Shown piece by piece: positions 22,885 through 32,293 of a stretch of 42,096 nt of DNA (position 1 is the stretch's first letter; every line of letters starts with the position of its first letter). The DNA is from an uncultured archaeon (GTDB lineage: Archaea > Hadarchaeota > Hadarchaeia > Hadarchaeales > WYZ-LMO6). The stretch spans positions 1-42,096 of the forward strand of contig CALJER010000043.1 in the NCBI GenBank assembly GCA_938074535.1, given 5' to 3'. The notes beneath the pieces are model-generated. The model was not told the DNA's origin, made no database searches, and worked only from the letters and a program-made list of their open reading frames with translations. The translations under genes were made by a program, and so were the position numbers.

Positions 22885-24886
22885 GGAGGAGCTCAAGGAG
22901 AAGTTGAGGGAGTTCTTCTCCCGCAGGAAGATCAGAAAAGAGCTGGAGGCTGCTCAGGCCGCGGGGAAAACCTCTTTGGTGGTGGAGTTCGATGACCTGA
23001 TAGCCCACGAGAAGGGATTTCTGGCCGACTCCCTGCTGAAGTCCCCGCATCGCTTCTTCCGTGTAGCGAACGAGCTGCTGGCCGAAGAGAGCGGCAACCC
23101 GAAGATGCAGCTGAGGGTGAAGGGGTCAGGAGAGGTCGTCAAAATTCGCAACTTGAGGGCGGGGCACGTGGGGAAGTTCATACAGGTGGAGGGCATTCTC
23201 ACGAGGGCCAGCGAGATAAAGCCAGAGATAAGGGAAGCCCTCTTCAGGTGCCTGCACTGCGGAGAGCTTAACTCGGTTCCGCAGAGCGAGGAGATTTTCA
23301 GGGAGCCCCTCAGCTGTCAGAACCCCAACTGCAGGAGAAGAGGTCCCTTCAAGCTGGAGGTGGAGAAGTCGGAGTTCAGGGACTGGCAGAGCCTCAGGGT
23401 TCAGGAGAAGCACGAGGAGCTGAGGGGAGGACGCATGCCCATGATGCTGGACTGCATCGTGAGGGACGACCTGGTCGACGTAGCGGTTCCGGGCAATCAT
23501 GTGGTGATGAGCGGGATTCTGGAGGTCTTCCAGGAGAGCGTCAAGCAGAGGAAGATGAAAACCTTCAGAAAGGTGCTCTACGTTTCCCACCTGGAGGTTT
23601 TGCAAAAAGGGGTGGAGGAGACCGAGCTCACGGAGGAGGACGAGAAGAAGATAAAGGAATTGATCAAGGATCCTTGGTTCTACCACAACGTCATCAAGTC
23701 CGTGGCGCCCAGCGTGCACGGTTACGAGGCGGTGAAGGAGGGAATAGCCTTGATGCTCTTCGGCTGCGATCCCCTGGAGCTTCCGGACAGGACCAGGATA
23801 AGAGGGGACATCCACATCCTCCTCACTGGAGATCCAGGCGTGGCGAAGAGCATGCTTCTCTCCTGGACGGCCAACGTGGCTCCGAGGGGCCTGTACACCT
23901 CCGGGAAGAAGGCCACGGGAGCGGGGCTGACGGCGGCGGCGGTCAGGGATGATCTCGGAGGCGGGTGGACCCTGGAGGCGGGTGCGCTGGTGATAGCCGA
24001 CGGTGGGGTAGCATGCATAGACGAATTTGACAAGATGGCGGATGAAGACAGGAGTGCCATCCTGGAAGCGTTGGAGCAGCAGACGATTTCAGTGGCCAAA
24101 GCCGGAATAGTGGCCACCCTCAACTCTAGAACCTCCGTGCTCGCAGCCTCCAACCCCAAGATGGGCAGACTGGACAGGAACCGCAACCTGGTCCAGCAGA
24201 TAGGTCTGGAGCCGGTGATCCTGTCCAGGTTCGACCTCATCTTCATCATAAGGGACGAACCGCACGGGGAGACCGACAAGAAAATTGCGAAGCACATGCT
24301 GGAGCTTCACAGGAAGCCGGAGATAGCCAGACCCCCCATAGACTCCGAAATGCTGCGGAAGCTGATCATCTACGCTAGGAAGCACATCCACCCCAAGTTG
24401 AAGGACGAGAAGGTGATCAAGAGGATGGAGGAGTTCTATGTCAAGTACAGGAGCGTGGCGGAAAGGGGGGAGCCGGTGCCCATCACCCCCAGGCAGCTTG
24501 AGTCCATCATAAGACTGGCCAAGGCCAGCGCCAGGATGCACTTCAGGGAGGAGGTGACGGAGGAGGATGCGAGCAGGGGCATAGAGCTCATCTCCAAGTA
24601 CCTGCAGGAGGCAGGCGTTGACACCGCCACGGGAAAGGTGGATATAGACTCCATCATCACGGGGAAGACCAAGAGCCAGAGGGACAAGGCCCAGAAGGTG
24701 ATGGACCTCATAGGGGAGTTGGAGAACAAGCACGGCGGCATGGCCCCGATAGAAGAAATCGTGCAGAGGGCCAAGGGGGAGGGAATAGAGGAGAGCTTCG
24801 TTCTCAAGTGGATAGAGGGAGAGAAGAGGGAGGGTTTCCTCTACGAGCCCAAGACAGGTTACGTGACGAGGGTGTTTAAAGGATGA
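22862..24886 (+). CDS. mcm: Replicative DNA helicase MCM
   Basis: The 3'-5' hexameric helicase of the replication fork. The 674-residue protein has an N-terminal domain with a zinc site (Cys at about 130, 133, 152 and 157) and an OB fold. The AAA+ domain follows: Walker A GDPGVAKSM near 323-331, the GLTAAAVRDDLGGGWTLEAGALVIAD insert, Walker B CIDEFDKM near 385, sensor 1 AASNPKMG, and the arginine-finger segment LSRFDLIF. A winged-helix C-terminus ends in VTRVFKG. There is no intein, though mcm is a frequent archaeal intein host. The start is a TTG at 22862 after GGGGGGAAA. It heads the replisome gene chain; its stop overlaps gins by four bases. Confidence 0.96.
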   Translation: MEELAGAEEELKEKLREFFSRRKIRKELEAAQAAGKTSLVVEFDDLIAHEKGFLADSLLKSPHRFFRVANELLAEESGNPKMQLRVKGSGEVVKIRNLRAGHVGKFIQVEGILTRASEIKPEIREALFRCLHCGELNSVPQSEEIFREPLSCQNPNCRRRGPFKLEVEKSEFRDWQSLRVQEKHEELRGGRMPMMLDCIVRDDLVDVAVPGNHVVMSGILEVFQESVKQRKMKTFRKVLYVSHLEVLQKGVEETELTEEDEKKIKELIKDPWFYHNVIKSVAPSVHGYEAVKEGIALMLFGCDPLELPDRTRIRGDIHILLTGDPGVAKSMLLSWTANVAPRGLYTSGKKATGAGLTAAAVRDDLGGGWTLEAGALVIADGGVACIDEFDKMADEDRSAILEALEQQTISVAKAGIVATLNSRTSVLAASNPKMGRLDRNRNLVQQIGLEPVILSRFDLIFIIRDEPHGETDKKIAKHMLELHRKPEIARPPIDSEMLRKLIIYARKHIHPKLKDEKVIKRMEEFYVKYRSVAERGEPVPITPRQLESIIRLAKASARMHFREEVTEEDASRGIELISKYLQEAGVDTATGKVDIDSIITGKTKSQRDKAQKVMDLIGELENKHGGMAPIEEIVQRAKGEGIEESFVLKWIEGEKREGFLYEPKTGYVTRVFKG

Positions 24887-25410
24887 AGGTCCACTGCACG
24901 GTCAGGAAGGATTTTGAGGCGGATCTGGGCGGCGGCCCATCCTCCTGGAGGGAGGGAGAAAGGGTCGAGCTGGAGCACTGGCAGATGAGGGTGCTGAGGA
25001 GGCACGGGCTGGCGGAGCCCCTCAACCCGCTGGGACTGGCCGCCGTGAGGAAGCTCCTGCTCCTGGAGGGTAAACAGCCGGGGCTCCAGCCCCTTCCGCA
25101 GGGTTTCTACGCGCTGCTGGCGGAGGAGATAGAGTACCGCAGGGAGAGGGGGGAGGAGGAGGCGGAAGAACTCAGGAGGGCGGCGGAAGATTTCCTGGAG
25201 CTGCGCCTGCAGAAGCTCGTGCGTTTGGCCCCCTTTCCCTCCCAGGCCAAGGGTGCCCTGCCGGAGGAAAGGGTGCTCTTGGAGGAGCTGGGCAGGGGGA
25301 TAGAGGAGTGGAGAAAGTGGATGAGTAAGAGGTTGAAGGTGGGGGAAAATGAGGGAAGGAGAACTCTTCGGGAGCTGGACGGAGAGAAGCCAGATCTTCA
25401 GGAACCGTGA
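24883..25410 (+). CDS. GINS complex subunit, GINS23-like (B-A domain order)
   Basis: Subunit of the GINS tetramer that joins MCM and GAN/RecJ in the archaeal CMG. The 175-residue protein starts with a small beta domain (KVHCTVRKDFEADLGG...GERVELEHWQMRVLRRHGLAEP, about 1-46). A helical A-domain follows, with LQPLPQGFYALLAEEIEYRR and EDFLELRLQKLVRLAPFP, the latter resembling the GINS R-x-x-K-L core. The B-then-A order points to Gins23 rather than Gins15. The ATGA overlap with mcm and the known mcm-gins23 pairing in Thermococcales support the call. The C-terminal 60 bases overlap the orc1 gene in another frame. Confidence 0.75.
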   Translation: MKVHCTVRKDFEADLGGGPSSWREGERVELEHWQMRVLRRHGLAEPLNPLGLAAVRKLLLLEGKQPGLQPLPQGFYALLAEEIEYRRERGEEEAEELRRAAEDFLELRLQKLVRLAPFPSQAKGALPEERVLLEELGRGIEEWRKWMSKRLKVGENEGRRTLRELDGEKPDLQEP

Positions 25411-26608
25411 GCTTCTCCGGCCCAGCTACCTGCCCGAGAGGCTCCCACACAGAGAGGAGCAGATCGGGAGGCTGGCGAGGATTCTATCCTTTCCCCTGAG
25501 GGGTGAGACCCCCTCCAACGTCTTCATCTACGGGAAGACGGGGACCGGTAAGACGGCTACCGTGAGGTACGTGCTGGGAGAGCTGGAGAAAATGGGGAGA
25601 AAGCTGAACCGGGGGATAAAGGGGATTTACCTGAACTGTGAGAGGGTGAACACCAGGTACCGCGTGCTGGCTACCCTCACCAACTCCCTCCTGAACGGCA
25701 CCTCCTCCGTCCCCACGACCGGCTGGCCCATCGATGTGCTGTACGAGACCTTCCTCAGGGTGCTGGACTCGGAGGAGCGCGTGCTGATCATAGTGATGGA
25801 CGAGGTGGACCGGATGGTGGTGAAGAAGGGGGATGAGGTGCTCTACGACCTCACCAGGGTGAACTCGGAGCTGGAGAGGGCAAAGGTGAGCGTGATAGGG
25901 ATCTCCAACGATGCCAGGTTCACCCACTACCTGGATCCGCGCGTGAGGAGCAGCTTGGGGGAGGAAGAGCTGGTGTTCCCCCCCTACGACGCCCTCCAGC
26001 TGAGGGACATCTTGGAAGAGAGGGCTTCCGGGGCCTTCCAGCCCGGGGCTCTGGAAGGGGGGGTTCTCTCCCTCTGTGCGGCCCACGCGGCGAGGGAGCA
26101 CGGTGACGCCAGGAGGGCGCTGGATCTCCTGAGGGTTGCGGGTGAGCTGTCGGAGCAGGAGGGAGCGATGCGTGTTACGCTGGAGCACGTGAGAAGAGCC
26201 TACGAAAAGCTGGAGGAGGACAAGATGGTGGAAATCGTCCGCACCCTCCCCAGCCAGTCCAAGCTGCTGCTCTTCAGTCTTTTGCTCCTGGTGGAGAGGG
26301 GTGCGGAAAAGGTGACCACGGGGGAGGTCTATGAGGCTTACCGGAGGGTGAGCCTCCAGAAGGGCCTGGATCCCCTCACCCCCCGCAGGGTGAGCGATCT
26401 TCTCTCGGAGCTTGAGATGCTGGGGGTGGTGAGCACCAGAATCCTCAACAGCGGCAGGTACGGCAGGACCAAGGAGATTTCCCTCAACCTCCCCACACGG
26501 CAGCTCAGAAAGATGCTGGAGGGGGATGGGATGCTCCTCCCCCACACCGTTTCTCTTCTTCGCCAGGCGAAGCTTGGGGGATGGGAATGGACGGGGGAAG
26601 CCTGGTAA
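25349..26608 (+). CDS. cdc6: Orc1/Cdc6 origin-binding initiator
   Basis: AAA+ initiator that binds ORB elements and recruits MCM. The 419-residue protein has the IFRNRELLRPSYLPERLPHREEQI lead-in typical of Orc1/Cdc6, Walker A GKTGTGKT at 62-69, Walker B IIVMDEVDRM, sensor 1 GISNDARF, sensor 2 HGDARRALDLLRVAGELSE, and a C-terminal winged helix (LFSLLLLVERGAEKVTTGEVYEAYRRV) that reads the ORB. The start ATG at 25349 lies inside the gins gene (62-base overlap). The last 28 bases overlap the PolD small-subunit gene. Its likely targets are the ORB elements at 17.69 and 18.05 kb. Confidence 0.96.
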   Translation: MREGELFGSWTERSQIFRNRELLRPSYLPERLPHREEQIGRLARILSFPLRGETPSNVFIYGKTGTGKTATVRYVLGELEKMGRKLNRGIKGIYLNCERVNTRYRVLATLTNSLLNGTSSVPTTGWPIDVLYETFLRVLDSEERVLIIVMDEVDRMVVKKGDEVLYDLTRVNSELERAKVSVIGISNDARFTHYLDPRVRSSLGEEELVFPPYDALQLRDILEERASGAFQPGALEGGVLSLCAAHAAREHGDARRALDLLRVAGELSEQEGAMRVTLEHVRRAYEKLEEDKMVEIVRTLPSQSKLLLFSLLLLVERGAEKVTTGEVYEAYRRVSLQKGLDPLTPRRVSDLLSELEMLGVVSTRILNSGRYGRTKEISLNLPTRQLRKMLEGDGMLLPHTVSLLRQAKLGGWEWTGEAW

Positions 26609-28077
26609 GAAAATTCCAAGAGGCGCAGATGTGCCTCACTCCGGAGGCCCTCAGGCTCCTGGAGGGGAGGGGGGAGGAGGAGGCGGAGAAGGTGCTTTTG
26701 GCCCTCAGGGGGAAGGAGTTCATCGTCACCCAAGAGCTCGTGAGGAGGGTCCTGGAACCGGCGCCAGAAGTTCAGGAGGAGGGGAGGATGGAGCTCTCCC
26801 ACACCAGCTTCAAACCTCTGGCGGCGGAGGTGGAGGCCAGGGTGGAGGTGCTGAGGGACGTCACGGGAAAGAGCTACAGCAGGGGGGAGGTGAAGGACTT
26901 TCTCAACCTCTTCCTGGACAGATACGAGAGGCTGAGGGGCCTCCTCAGGGAGAGGAGCGACTACGCGGATGCACTGCCGCTGAGGGAGCTGAGGGGGATG
27001 GAGGAAGGGGAGCTGGTGAGGGTGGTGGGGATGGTGGCGGAGAGGAGGGAGACGGCAGGGGGACACCTCCTCATAAGGCTGGAGGACCCCACGGGACAGG
27101 CGGCGGTCTGGGTCTTCAGGGGAAAGAGCGAGGAGCTCATGGAGAAGGCAGCGGAGGTCGTGCCCGACGAGGTGATAGGGGTGGAGGGGACGGTGCGCTC
27201 GGGGGACAAGCTCCCCAGGATAGTGGCCAGGGACATAGTATGGCCCGACCTGCCCGTGCGGGCAGCCGCCAACAGGGCCGAGGAGCCGGTCTGCGCCGTC
27301 CTCATCTCGGACCTCCACGTGGGGAGCAAGATGTTCCTTCGTGGGACCTTTGAGAAGTTTCTCAGCTGGCTGGAGGGGAAGGTGGGGAAGGCTTCTCAGA
27401 GGGACATGGCGAGCAGGACGAAGTACCTCGTGGTGGCGGGCGACCTGGTGGACGGAATAGGGATCTATCCCCAGCAGGAAGAGGAGCTCTATCTCGACGA
27501 CATCTTCCAGCAGTACGAGGAGGTGGCCAGATTGCTGGAGAGGGTGCCCGATTACATAAAGATCATCCTCGCACCGGGGAACCACGACGCGGTCAGGCCC
27601 TCCGAGCCCCAGCCAGCGATTCCGCGGGAGGTGGGGGGGAGACTGTACGACCTGAACTCGGTGATGGTGGGCAACCCCGCCTGGGTCTCCCTGCACGGGG
27701 TGAAGTTCCTGATTTACCACGGTAGGAGCTTCGACGACTTGGCTTCCACCCTGCCGGGAGAAGGCAGGAACGAGGTCTCCTCCATGATGATAAGGCTTCT
27801 GAAGAAGAGGCACCTAGCTCCCATGTACGGGGGGAAGGTGGCGGTGGTGCCGGAGGAAAGGGACTTTCTGGTCATAGACGAGGTCCCCGACGTGCTTCAC
27901 TGCGGGCACATCCATATCTCGGGGCTCGGGAAGTACAAGAAGGTCTGGGCCGTTAACTCCGGGACCTTCCAGGGGATGACGAGCTACATGAGGGAGAGGG
28001 GTATCGTTCCCACTCCCGGGAGGGTGACGGTGATGGACCTCCAGAAGAACCATCCCTGGGTGATAGATTTTGCCTGA
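26581..28077 (+). CDS. polB: DNA polymerase D small subunit DP1 (3'-5' exonuclease)
   Basis: The proofreading subunit of archaeal PolD. The 498-residue protein has an N-terminal helical region, a linker, an OB fold (about 140-225, VRVVGMVAERRE...), and a calcineurin-like phosphoesterase domain with ISDLHVGSK (243-250), GDLVDG (287-292), GNHDAVRP (333-340), IYHGRSFD and the metal-ligand pair CGHIHISG near 440. All metal ligands of the active exonuclease are present, unlike the inactive eukaryotic B subunits. It starts with ATG within the orc1 end and overlaps the HAD gene by eight bases. Confidence 0.95.
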   Translation: MGMDGGSLVRKFQEAQMCLTPEALRLLEGRGEEEAEKVLLALRGKEFIVTQELVRRVLEPAPEVQEEGRMELSHTSFKPLAAEVEARVEVLRDVTGKSYSRGEVKDFLNLFLDRYERLRGLLRERSDYADALPLRELRGMEEGELVRVVGMVAERRETAGGHLLIRLEDPTGQAAVWVFRGKSEELMEKAAEVVPDEVIGVEGTVRSGDKLPRIVARDIVWPDLPVRAAANRAEEPVCAVLISDLHVGSKMFLRGTFEKFLSWLEGKVGKASQRDMASRTKYLVVAGDLVDGIGIYPQQEEELYLDDIFQQYEEVARLLERVPDYIKIILAPGNHDAVRPSEPQPAIPREVGGRLYDLNSVMVGNPAWVSLHGVKFLIYHGRSFDDLASTLPGEGRNEVSSMMIRLLKKRHLAPMYGGKVAVVPEERDFLVIDEVPDVLHCGHIHISGLGKYKKVWAVNSGTFQGMTSYMRERGIVPTPGRVTVMDLQKNHPWVIDFA

Positions 28078-28855
28078 GCTTCGTGCCCTGGTGCTGGACC
28101 TGGACGGGGTCGTTTACGTGGGAAACAAATCCGTGGAGGGGGTGGCTGAGTTCCTTCACGAGTGGAGGGGGAAGGGCAGGAAGGTAGCCTTCGTCACCAA
28201 CAACTCCTCCCTCTCGAGAGGGGGATATGCCGCAAAGCTGGGAAAAATGGGAATCACCGCCCATCCCGGGGAGATCCTGACCTCAGGCTATCTCACGGCC
28301 GAGTACCTCCGGGGAAAGTCGCCCGGGGCGAGGGTCTATGTGGTGGGGGAAGGGGGGCTGAGGGAAGAGCTGAGGAGGGCTGGAATGAGGCTGGTGGGGG
28401 AGAGGGAATCGGCGGAGGCGGATTACGTGGTGGTGGGAATAGACAGGAAGTTCAACTACAGGAAGCTGGAGGCGGCTCTCAGGGCCCTGAACCGGGGGGC
28501 GGAGTTCCTGGCCACCAACGCGGATCCCACCTACCCCACCGAGAGGGGGCTCCTCCCAGGGGCCGGGGCCATGGTTGCGGCCCTTTCTTTTTCTTCGGGC
28601 AGGAGGCCCAGGATCATGGGGAAGCCCTCCACCAGGATGTACAGGGAGGCCCTCCGCCTCCTGGGGACGAGGCCGGGGGAGACGGCGGCGGTGGGGGACA
28701 GGCTGGACCTGGACGTGGCGCCCGCCAGGAGGCTGGGGATGGTTTCGATCCTGGTCTTGAGCGGGGTCACCAGGCGCGAGGACCTGAGGGGCCTCGAGGG
28801 AGGGAGGAGACCGGATTTGGTTCTGGAGAGGCTTCCTGACTTGGTGAGAGGATGA
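28070..28855 (+). CDS. HAD-superfamily phosphatase, NagD-like (HAD-IIA)
   Basis: A 261-residue phosphatase. Motif I is LDLDGVVYVG (nucleophile Asp near 10), motif II VTNNSS, the C2-type cap lies between about 60 and 180 with LATNADPTYPTERGLLPGAGAM, motif III is MGKPSTRMYREAL and motif IV GDRLDLDVAPARRLGM. The NagD/PGP group acts on small phosphates such as sugar phosphates, phosphoglycolate or nucleotides; the substrate cannot be read from sequence. It is wedged between the two PolD subunit genes with overlaps at both ends (start TTG at 28070, stop ATGA), so it is made together with the polymerase. Confidence 0.9.
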   Translation: MPELRALVLDLDGVVYVGNKSVEGVAEFLHEWRGKGRKVAFVTNNSSLSRGGYAAKLGKMGITAHPGEILTSGYLTAEYLRGKSPGARVYVVGEGGLREELRRAGMRLVGERESAEADYVVVGIDRKFNYRKLEAALRALNRGAEFLATNADPTYPTERGLLPGAGAMVAALSFSSGRRPRIMGKPSTRMYREALRLLGTRPGETAAVGDRLDLDVAPARRLGMVSILVLSGVTRREDLRGLEGGRRPDLVLERLPDLVRG

Positions 28856-31800
28856 AGGTGGAGATGAGCCAGTCGGTTGAGGCGTACTTCTCGGAGATAG
28901 AGCGCAGGGTGGAGGAAGCCTACGAGATCGCCCGCAGGGCCAGGCTGCAGGGAAAAGATCCCGAGCTGGAGCCCGAAATCCCCCAGGCGGAGGACATGGC
29001 CTCCAGGGTGGAGGAGATGGTGGGGCCCCCCGGGGTGAGCAGGGTGATAAGGGAGCTGGAGGGGAAGATGTCCCGCGAGGAGCTCGCCCTGAAGGTGGCG
29101 GAGATGATCGTGGACGGGGTGGTGGGTGAGGAGCCGAGCGACGAGAAGAGGGCGGAGCAGGCCGTGCGCACGGCCCTGGCTATCATCACCGAGGGAATAG
29201 CGGTGGCAGCTCCCCTGGAGGGTCTCACGGAGGTGAGGATAGAGAGGAATCCCGATGGCAGCCGGTACCTGGCCCTGTACTTCTCCGGGCCGATAAGGTC
29301 CGCGGGCGGGACGGCCGCCGCCCTGGCCGTGCTGGCGGGGGACTTCGTGCGCAGGAAGCTCTTGCTGGACAGATACAAGCCCACGAAGAGCGAGGTGGAG
29401 AGGTTCGTGGAGGAGGTCAACCTCTACTCCTCCGAGATTTCCCACCTCCAGTACACCCCCAGTCCGGACGAGGTCAGGCTGGCGGTGCGCAACCTTCCCG
29501 TGGAGATCACGGGTGAGCCCACGCACAGGGAGGTGATGGTGACGGCCTACCGCGACCTTCCCAGGGTGGGACACAACTTCGTCAGGGGTGGTGCCGTCCT
29601 GGCCCTCGCGGAGGGCGTGCTCCAGAAGGCCCCCAAGATCATGAAGTACGTGAGGAAGCTGGGGATGGAGGGATGGGATTGGCTGGAGGAGCTCATGCAG
29701 CATCCCGCTTCGGAGAAGGAGGAGGTGGAGGAGGCCAGGTACCTGGAGGAGGTGATAGGGGGGAGGCCCGTCATCTCCTACCCCGGAAGGCCCGGTGGCT
29801 TCAGGCTCAGGTACGGGAGAGCGAGGAACACGGGCATAGCGGCGGTGGGTGTGCACCCCGCCACCATGGTGGTGCTGGGAGGCTTTCTCGCGGTGGGCAC
29901 GCAGCTCAAGCTGGAGCGTCCCGGCAAGGGGGGGGCCGTGGCCCCCGTGGATACCATAGAGGGTCCCACGGTGAAGCTCCAGGACGGCTCCGTGGTGAGG
30001 GTTTCCTCCGTGGAGGAGGCGGAGAGGCTGAAAGGTCAGATAGAGGAAATCCTGTGCCTGGGGGACCTCCTGGTGGACTTCGGGGAGTTCCTGGAGAACA
30101 ACCATCCCCTTCTCCCCGCGGGATACTGCGAGGAGTGGTGGGCCCAGGAGGTGGAGCGGGCGGGTAAGGGGTTCCCGCAGGATCTCTCCCCCTACCTCTT
30201 CCCCCCCTATCCCGTCCCTCCCCCCGGGCTGGCGGTGGAAATCTCGGAGAAGCTGGGAGTTCCCCTTCATCCCTGGTACACCTACCTCTACCACGAGGTG
30301 GAGAGGGAGGACCTCCTCAGGCTGGCCAGGTGGCTGTGCCGGGGGGAGGCCGAGTTCGAGGGGGAAGAGCTCAAGGGTCTGACCCTGCCGCTTGAAAGGG
30401 AGCCCAAGAGGATCCTGGAGCTCCTCTGCGTGCCCCACCGGGTGGAGGGGGACAGGGTCAGGATAGAGGAGCACGCCCTCCCCCTCTGCCGGACGCTGGG
30501 GATTCTGAAGGGAAGGGAGAGGACCACGGAGAGGCTGGAGGCGGAGGATGAGAGGGACGTGATGCTCCTGCTGGAGAAAGTGGCCGGCTTTCCCGTCAGG
30601 AGGAAGGCCCCCACCTGGATAGGGAGCAAGATGGGGAGGCCGGAGAAGGCGAAGCCCAGGGAGATGGATCCCCCTCCCCACCTCCTCTTTCCGGTGGGGC
30701 AGGCGGGTGGTCCCACCAGGAGCCTCCTGAAGGCCGCCTCCTCCAGGGAGGAACTGAGGGTGGAGCTGGCGAACCTGAAGTGCCCCTCCTGCGGCACGCT
30801 GGGAATCACAAGGAAGTGCCCCTCCTGCGGGGAGAAAACGGAGTTCGTGAAGCTCTGCCCCAAGTGCGGCAGACCCGCCAGGGGGAGGTGCCAGACCTGC
30901 GGGGCGAGGGAGGAGTTCTTCAGCGAGAGGCTGGTGAACCTGAAGGAAATGCTGGAGGAGGCCGAGAAAAGGCTGGGGGAAAAGGCGCCGGCGGACCTCA
31001 AGGGTGTGAGGGGGATGAGCAGCGCCTACAAAGTGCCGGAGCCCCTGGAGAAAGGAATTCTAAGGGCGAAGCATGGTCTGCGCGTGTTCAAGGACGGGAC
31101 CGTGCGCTTCGATGCCACCAACCTTCCTCTCACCCATTTCCGTCCCAAAGAGGTGGGGGTCTCGGTGGAGCGTCTGAGGGAGCTCGGCTACACCAGGGAC
31201 TACCTGGGGGAGCCCCTGGAGAGGGAGGATCAGCTGGTGGAGCTGAAGGTGCAGGATCTCCTCCTTTGTGAAGAGGGTGCCAAGTACTTGCTCGGGGTTT
31301 CCAAGTTCCTGGACGAGCTCCTCCAGAAGTTTTACGGTTTGCCCCCCTACTACAGGGCGCAGCGCAAGGAGGACCTCCTGGGCCACCTGGTTCTGGGTCT
31401 TTCCCCCCACACCTCCGTGGGCATGGTGGGGAGAATAGTGGGCTTCACGAAGGCCAACGTGGGTTATGCCCACCCCTACTTCCACGCCGCCAAGCGCCGC
31501 GATTGCGACGGCGACGAAGATGCCGTGATGCTCCTGCTGGATGCCCTCCTCAACTTCAGCAGGAAGTTCCTCCCCGCGAGCAGGGGGGGCTTCATGGATG
31601 CCCCCCTCGTCCTCAACCTGAGGATAGATCCCAGGGAGGTGGACAAGGAGGTCCACAACATGGATGTCATGTTCAGGTACCCGCTCGAGTTCTACGAGGC
31701 CACCCTCAAACAGGTTCATCCCAGCGAGGTGCTGGCCAGGATGGAAACCGTGGAGAAGAGGCTCGGGACCAGGGGCCAGTACGAGGGCCTGGCCTTCAAC

Positions 31801-32256
31801 GTGCACACCTCGGACCTCTCCAGTGGACCCCTCGTCTCCATCTATTCCACCCTGGAGACCATGGAGGAGAAGGTGATGGCGCAGCTGAACCTGGCCAGGA
31901 AGATCAGGGCGGTGGACGAGAGGGATGTGGCGGAGAGGGTGATAGAGCACCACCTCATCCCGGACCTGAAGGGCAACCTGCGCAAGTTCTCCACCCAGCA
32001 GTTCAGGTGCACGAGCTGCAACGCGAAGTACAGGCGCCTTCCCCTCACCGGGGTTTGCAGCGAGTGCGGGGGGAACCTCGTCCTCACCGTTCCCAGAGGG
32101 GGTGTGGAAAAGTACCTGCGCACCGCCATGAGGGTGGCGGAGGAGTTCGGAGTGAGAGAATACACCAAGCAGCGTCTGAAGCTGATGGAGAGTGACATAA
32201 AGTCGGTGTTTGAGAGCGATGCCGAGAAACAGACCAGCTTGGCCGACTTTCTGTGA
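28852..32256 (+). CDS. polC: DNA polymerase D large subunit DP2 (catalytic)
   Basis: Catalytic subunit of the replicative PolD, built on two double-psi beta barrels like RNA polymerase. The 1134-residue protein starts with VEAYFSEIERRVEEAYEIA, has SGPIRSAGGTAAALAVLAGDFVR near 145, zinc-type Cys clusters (CPSCGTLGITRKCPSCG and CPKCGRPARGRCQTCG, about 643-683), the catalytic DCDGDED at 884-890 with its aspartates, and a C-terminal zinc module (CTSCNAKYRRLPLTGVCSECGG). The last eight residues QTSLADFL fit a PCNA-interacting (PIP) motif. The catalytic site is a common intein insertion point; none is present here. ATGA overlap with the HAD gene. Confidence 0.96.
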   Translation: MKVEMSQSVEAYFSEIERRVEEAYEIARRARLQGKDPELEPEIPQAEDMASRVEEMVGPPGVSRVIRELEGKMSREELALKVAEMIVDGVVGEEPSDEKRAEQAVRTALAIITEGIAVAAPLEGLTEVRIERNPDGSRYLALYFSGPIRSAGGTAAALAVLAGDFVRRKLLLDRYKPTKSEVERFVEEVNLYSSEISHLQYTPSPDEVRLAVRNLPVEITGEPTHREVMVTAYRDLPRVGHNFVRGGAVLALAEGVLQKAPKIMKYVRKLGMEGWDWLEELMQHPASEKEEVEEARYLEEVIGGRPVISYPGRPGGFRLRYGRARNTGIAAVGVHPATMVVLGGFLAVGTQLKLERPGKGGAVAPVDTIEGPTVKLQDGSVVRVSSVEEAERLKGQIEEILCLGDLLVDFGEFLENNHPLLPAGYCEEWWAQEVERAGKGFPQDLSPYLFPPYPVPPPGLAVEISEKLGVPLHPWYTYLYHEVEREDLLRLARWLCRGEAEFEGEELKGLTLPLEREPKRILELLCVPHRVEGDRVRIEEHALPLCRTLGILKGRERTTERLEAEDERDVMLLLEKVAGFPVRRKAPTWIGSKMGRPEKAKPREMDPPPHLLFPVGQAGGPTRSLLKAASSREELRVELANLKCPSCGTLGITRKCPSCGEKTEFVKLCPKCGRPARGRCQTCGAREEFFSERLVNLKEMLEEAEKRLGEKAPADLKGVRGMSSAYKVPEPLEKGILRAKHGLRVFKDGTVRFDATNLPLTHFRPKEVGVSVERLRELGYTRDYLGEPLEREDQLVELKVQDLLLCEEGAKYLLGVSKFLDELLQKFYGLPPYYRAQRKEDLLGHLVLGLSPHTSVGMVGRIVGFTKANVGYAHPYFHAAKRRDCDGDEDAVMLLLDALLNFSRKFLPASRGGFMDAPLVLNLRIDPREVDKEVHNMDVMFRYPLEFYEATLKQVHPSEVLARMETVEKRLGTRGQYEGLAFNVHTSDLSSGPLVSIYSTLETMEEKVMAQLNLARKIRAVDERDVAERVIEHHLIPDLKGNLRKFSTQQFRCTSCNAKYRRLPLTGVCSECGGNLVLTVPRGGVEKYLRTAMRVAEEFGVREYTKQRLKLMESDIKSVFESDAEKQTSLADFL

Positions 32257-32257
32257 T

Positions 32258-32282
32258 TCCAAGGCTTTTATCCAGGCTTGGA
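32258..32282 (+). promoter_or_regulatory. TATA box of the V4R gene within an inverted repeat
   Basis: CTTTTATC (32265-32272) is centred about 26 bases before the ATG at 32294. It is framed by CCAAG (32259-32263) and CTTGG (32277-32281), an inverted repeat that could bind a repressor over the TATA box. Confidence 0.45.
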
Positions 32283-32293
32283 AAAGAGAAACG

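Noticed and set aside
31815-31830. CCAGTGGACCCC as a third ORB element inside the PolD large-subunit gene
   Set aside because: It lacks the GGAAAC and G-string parts and is constrained by coding sequence.
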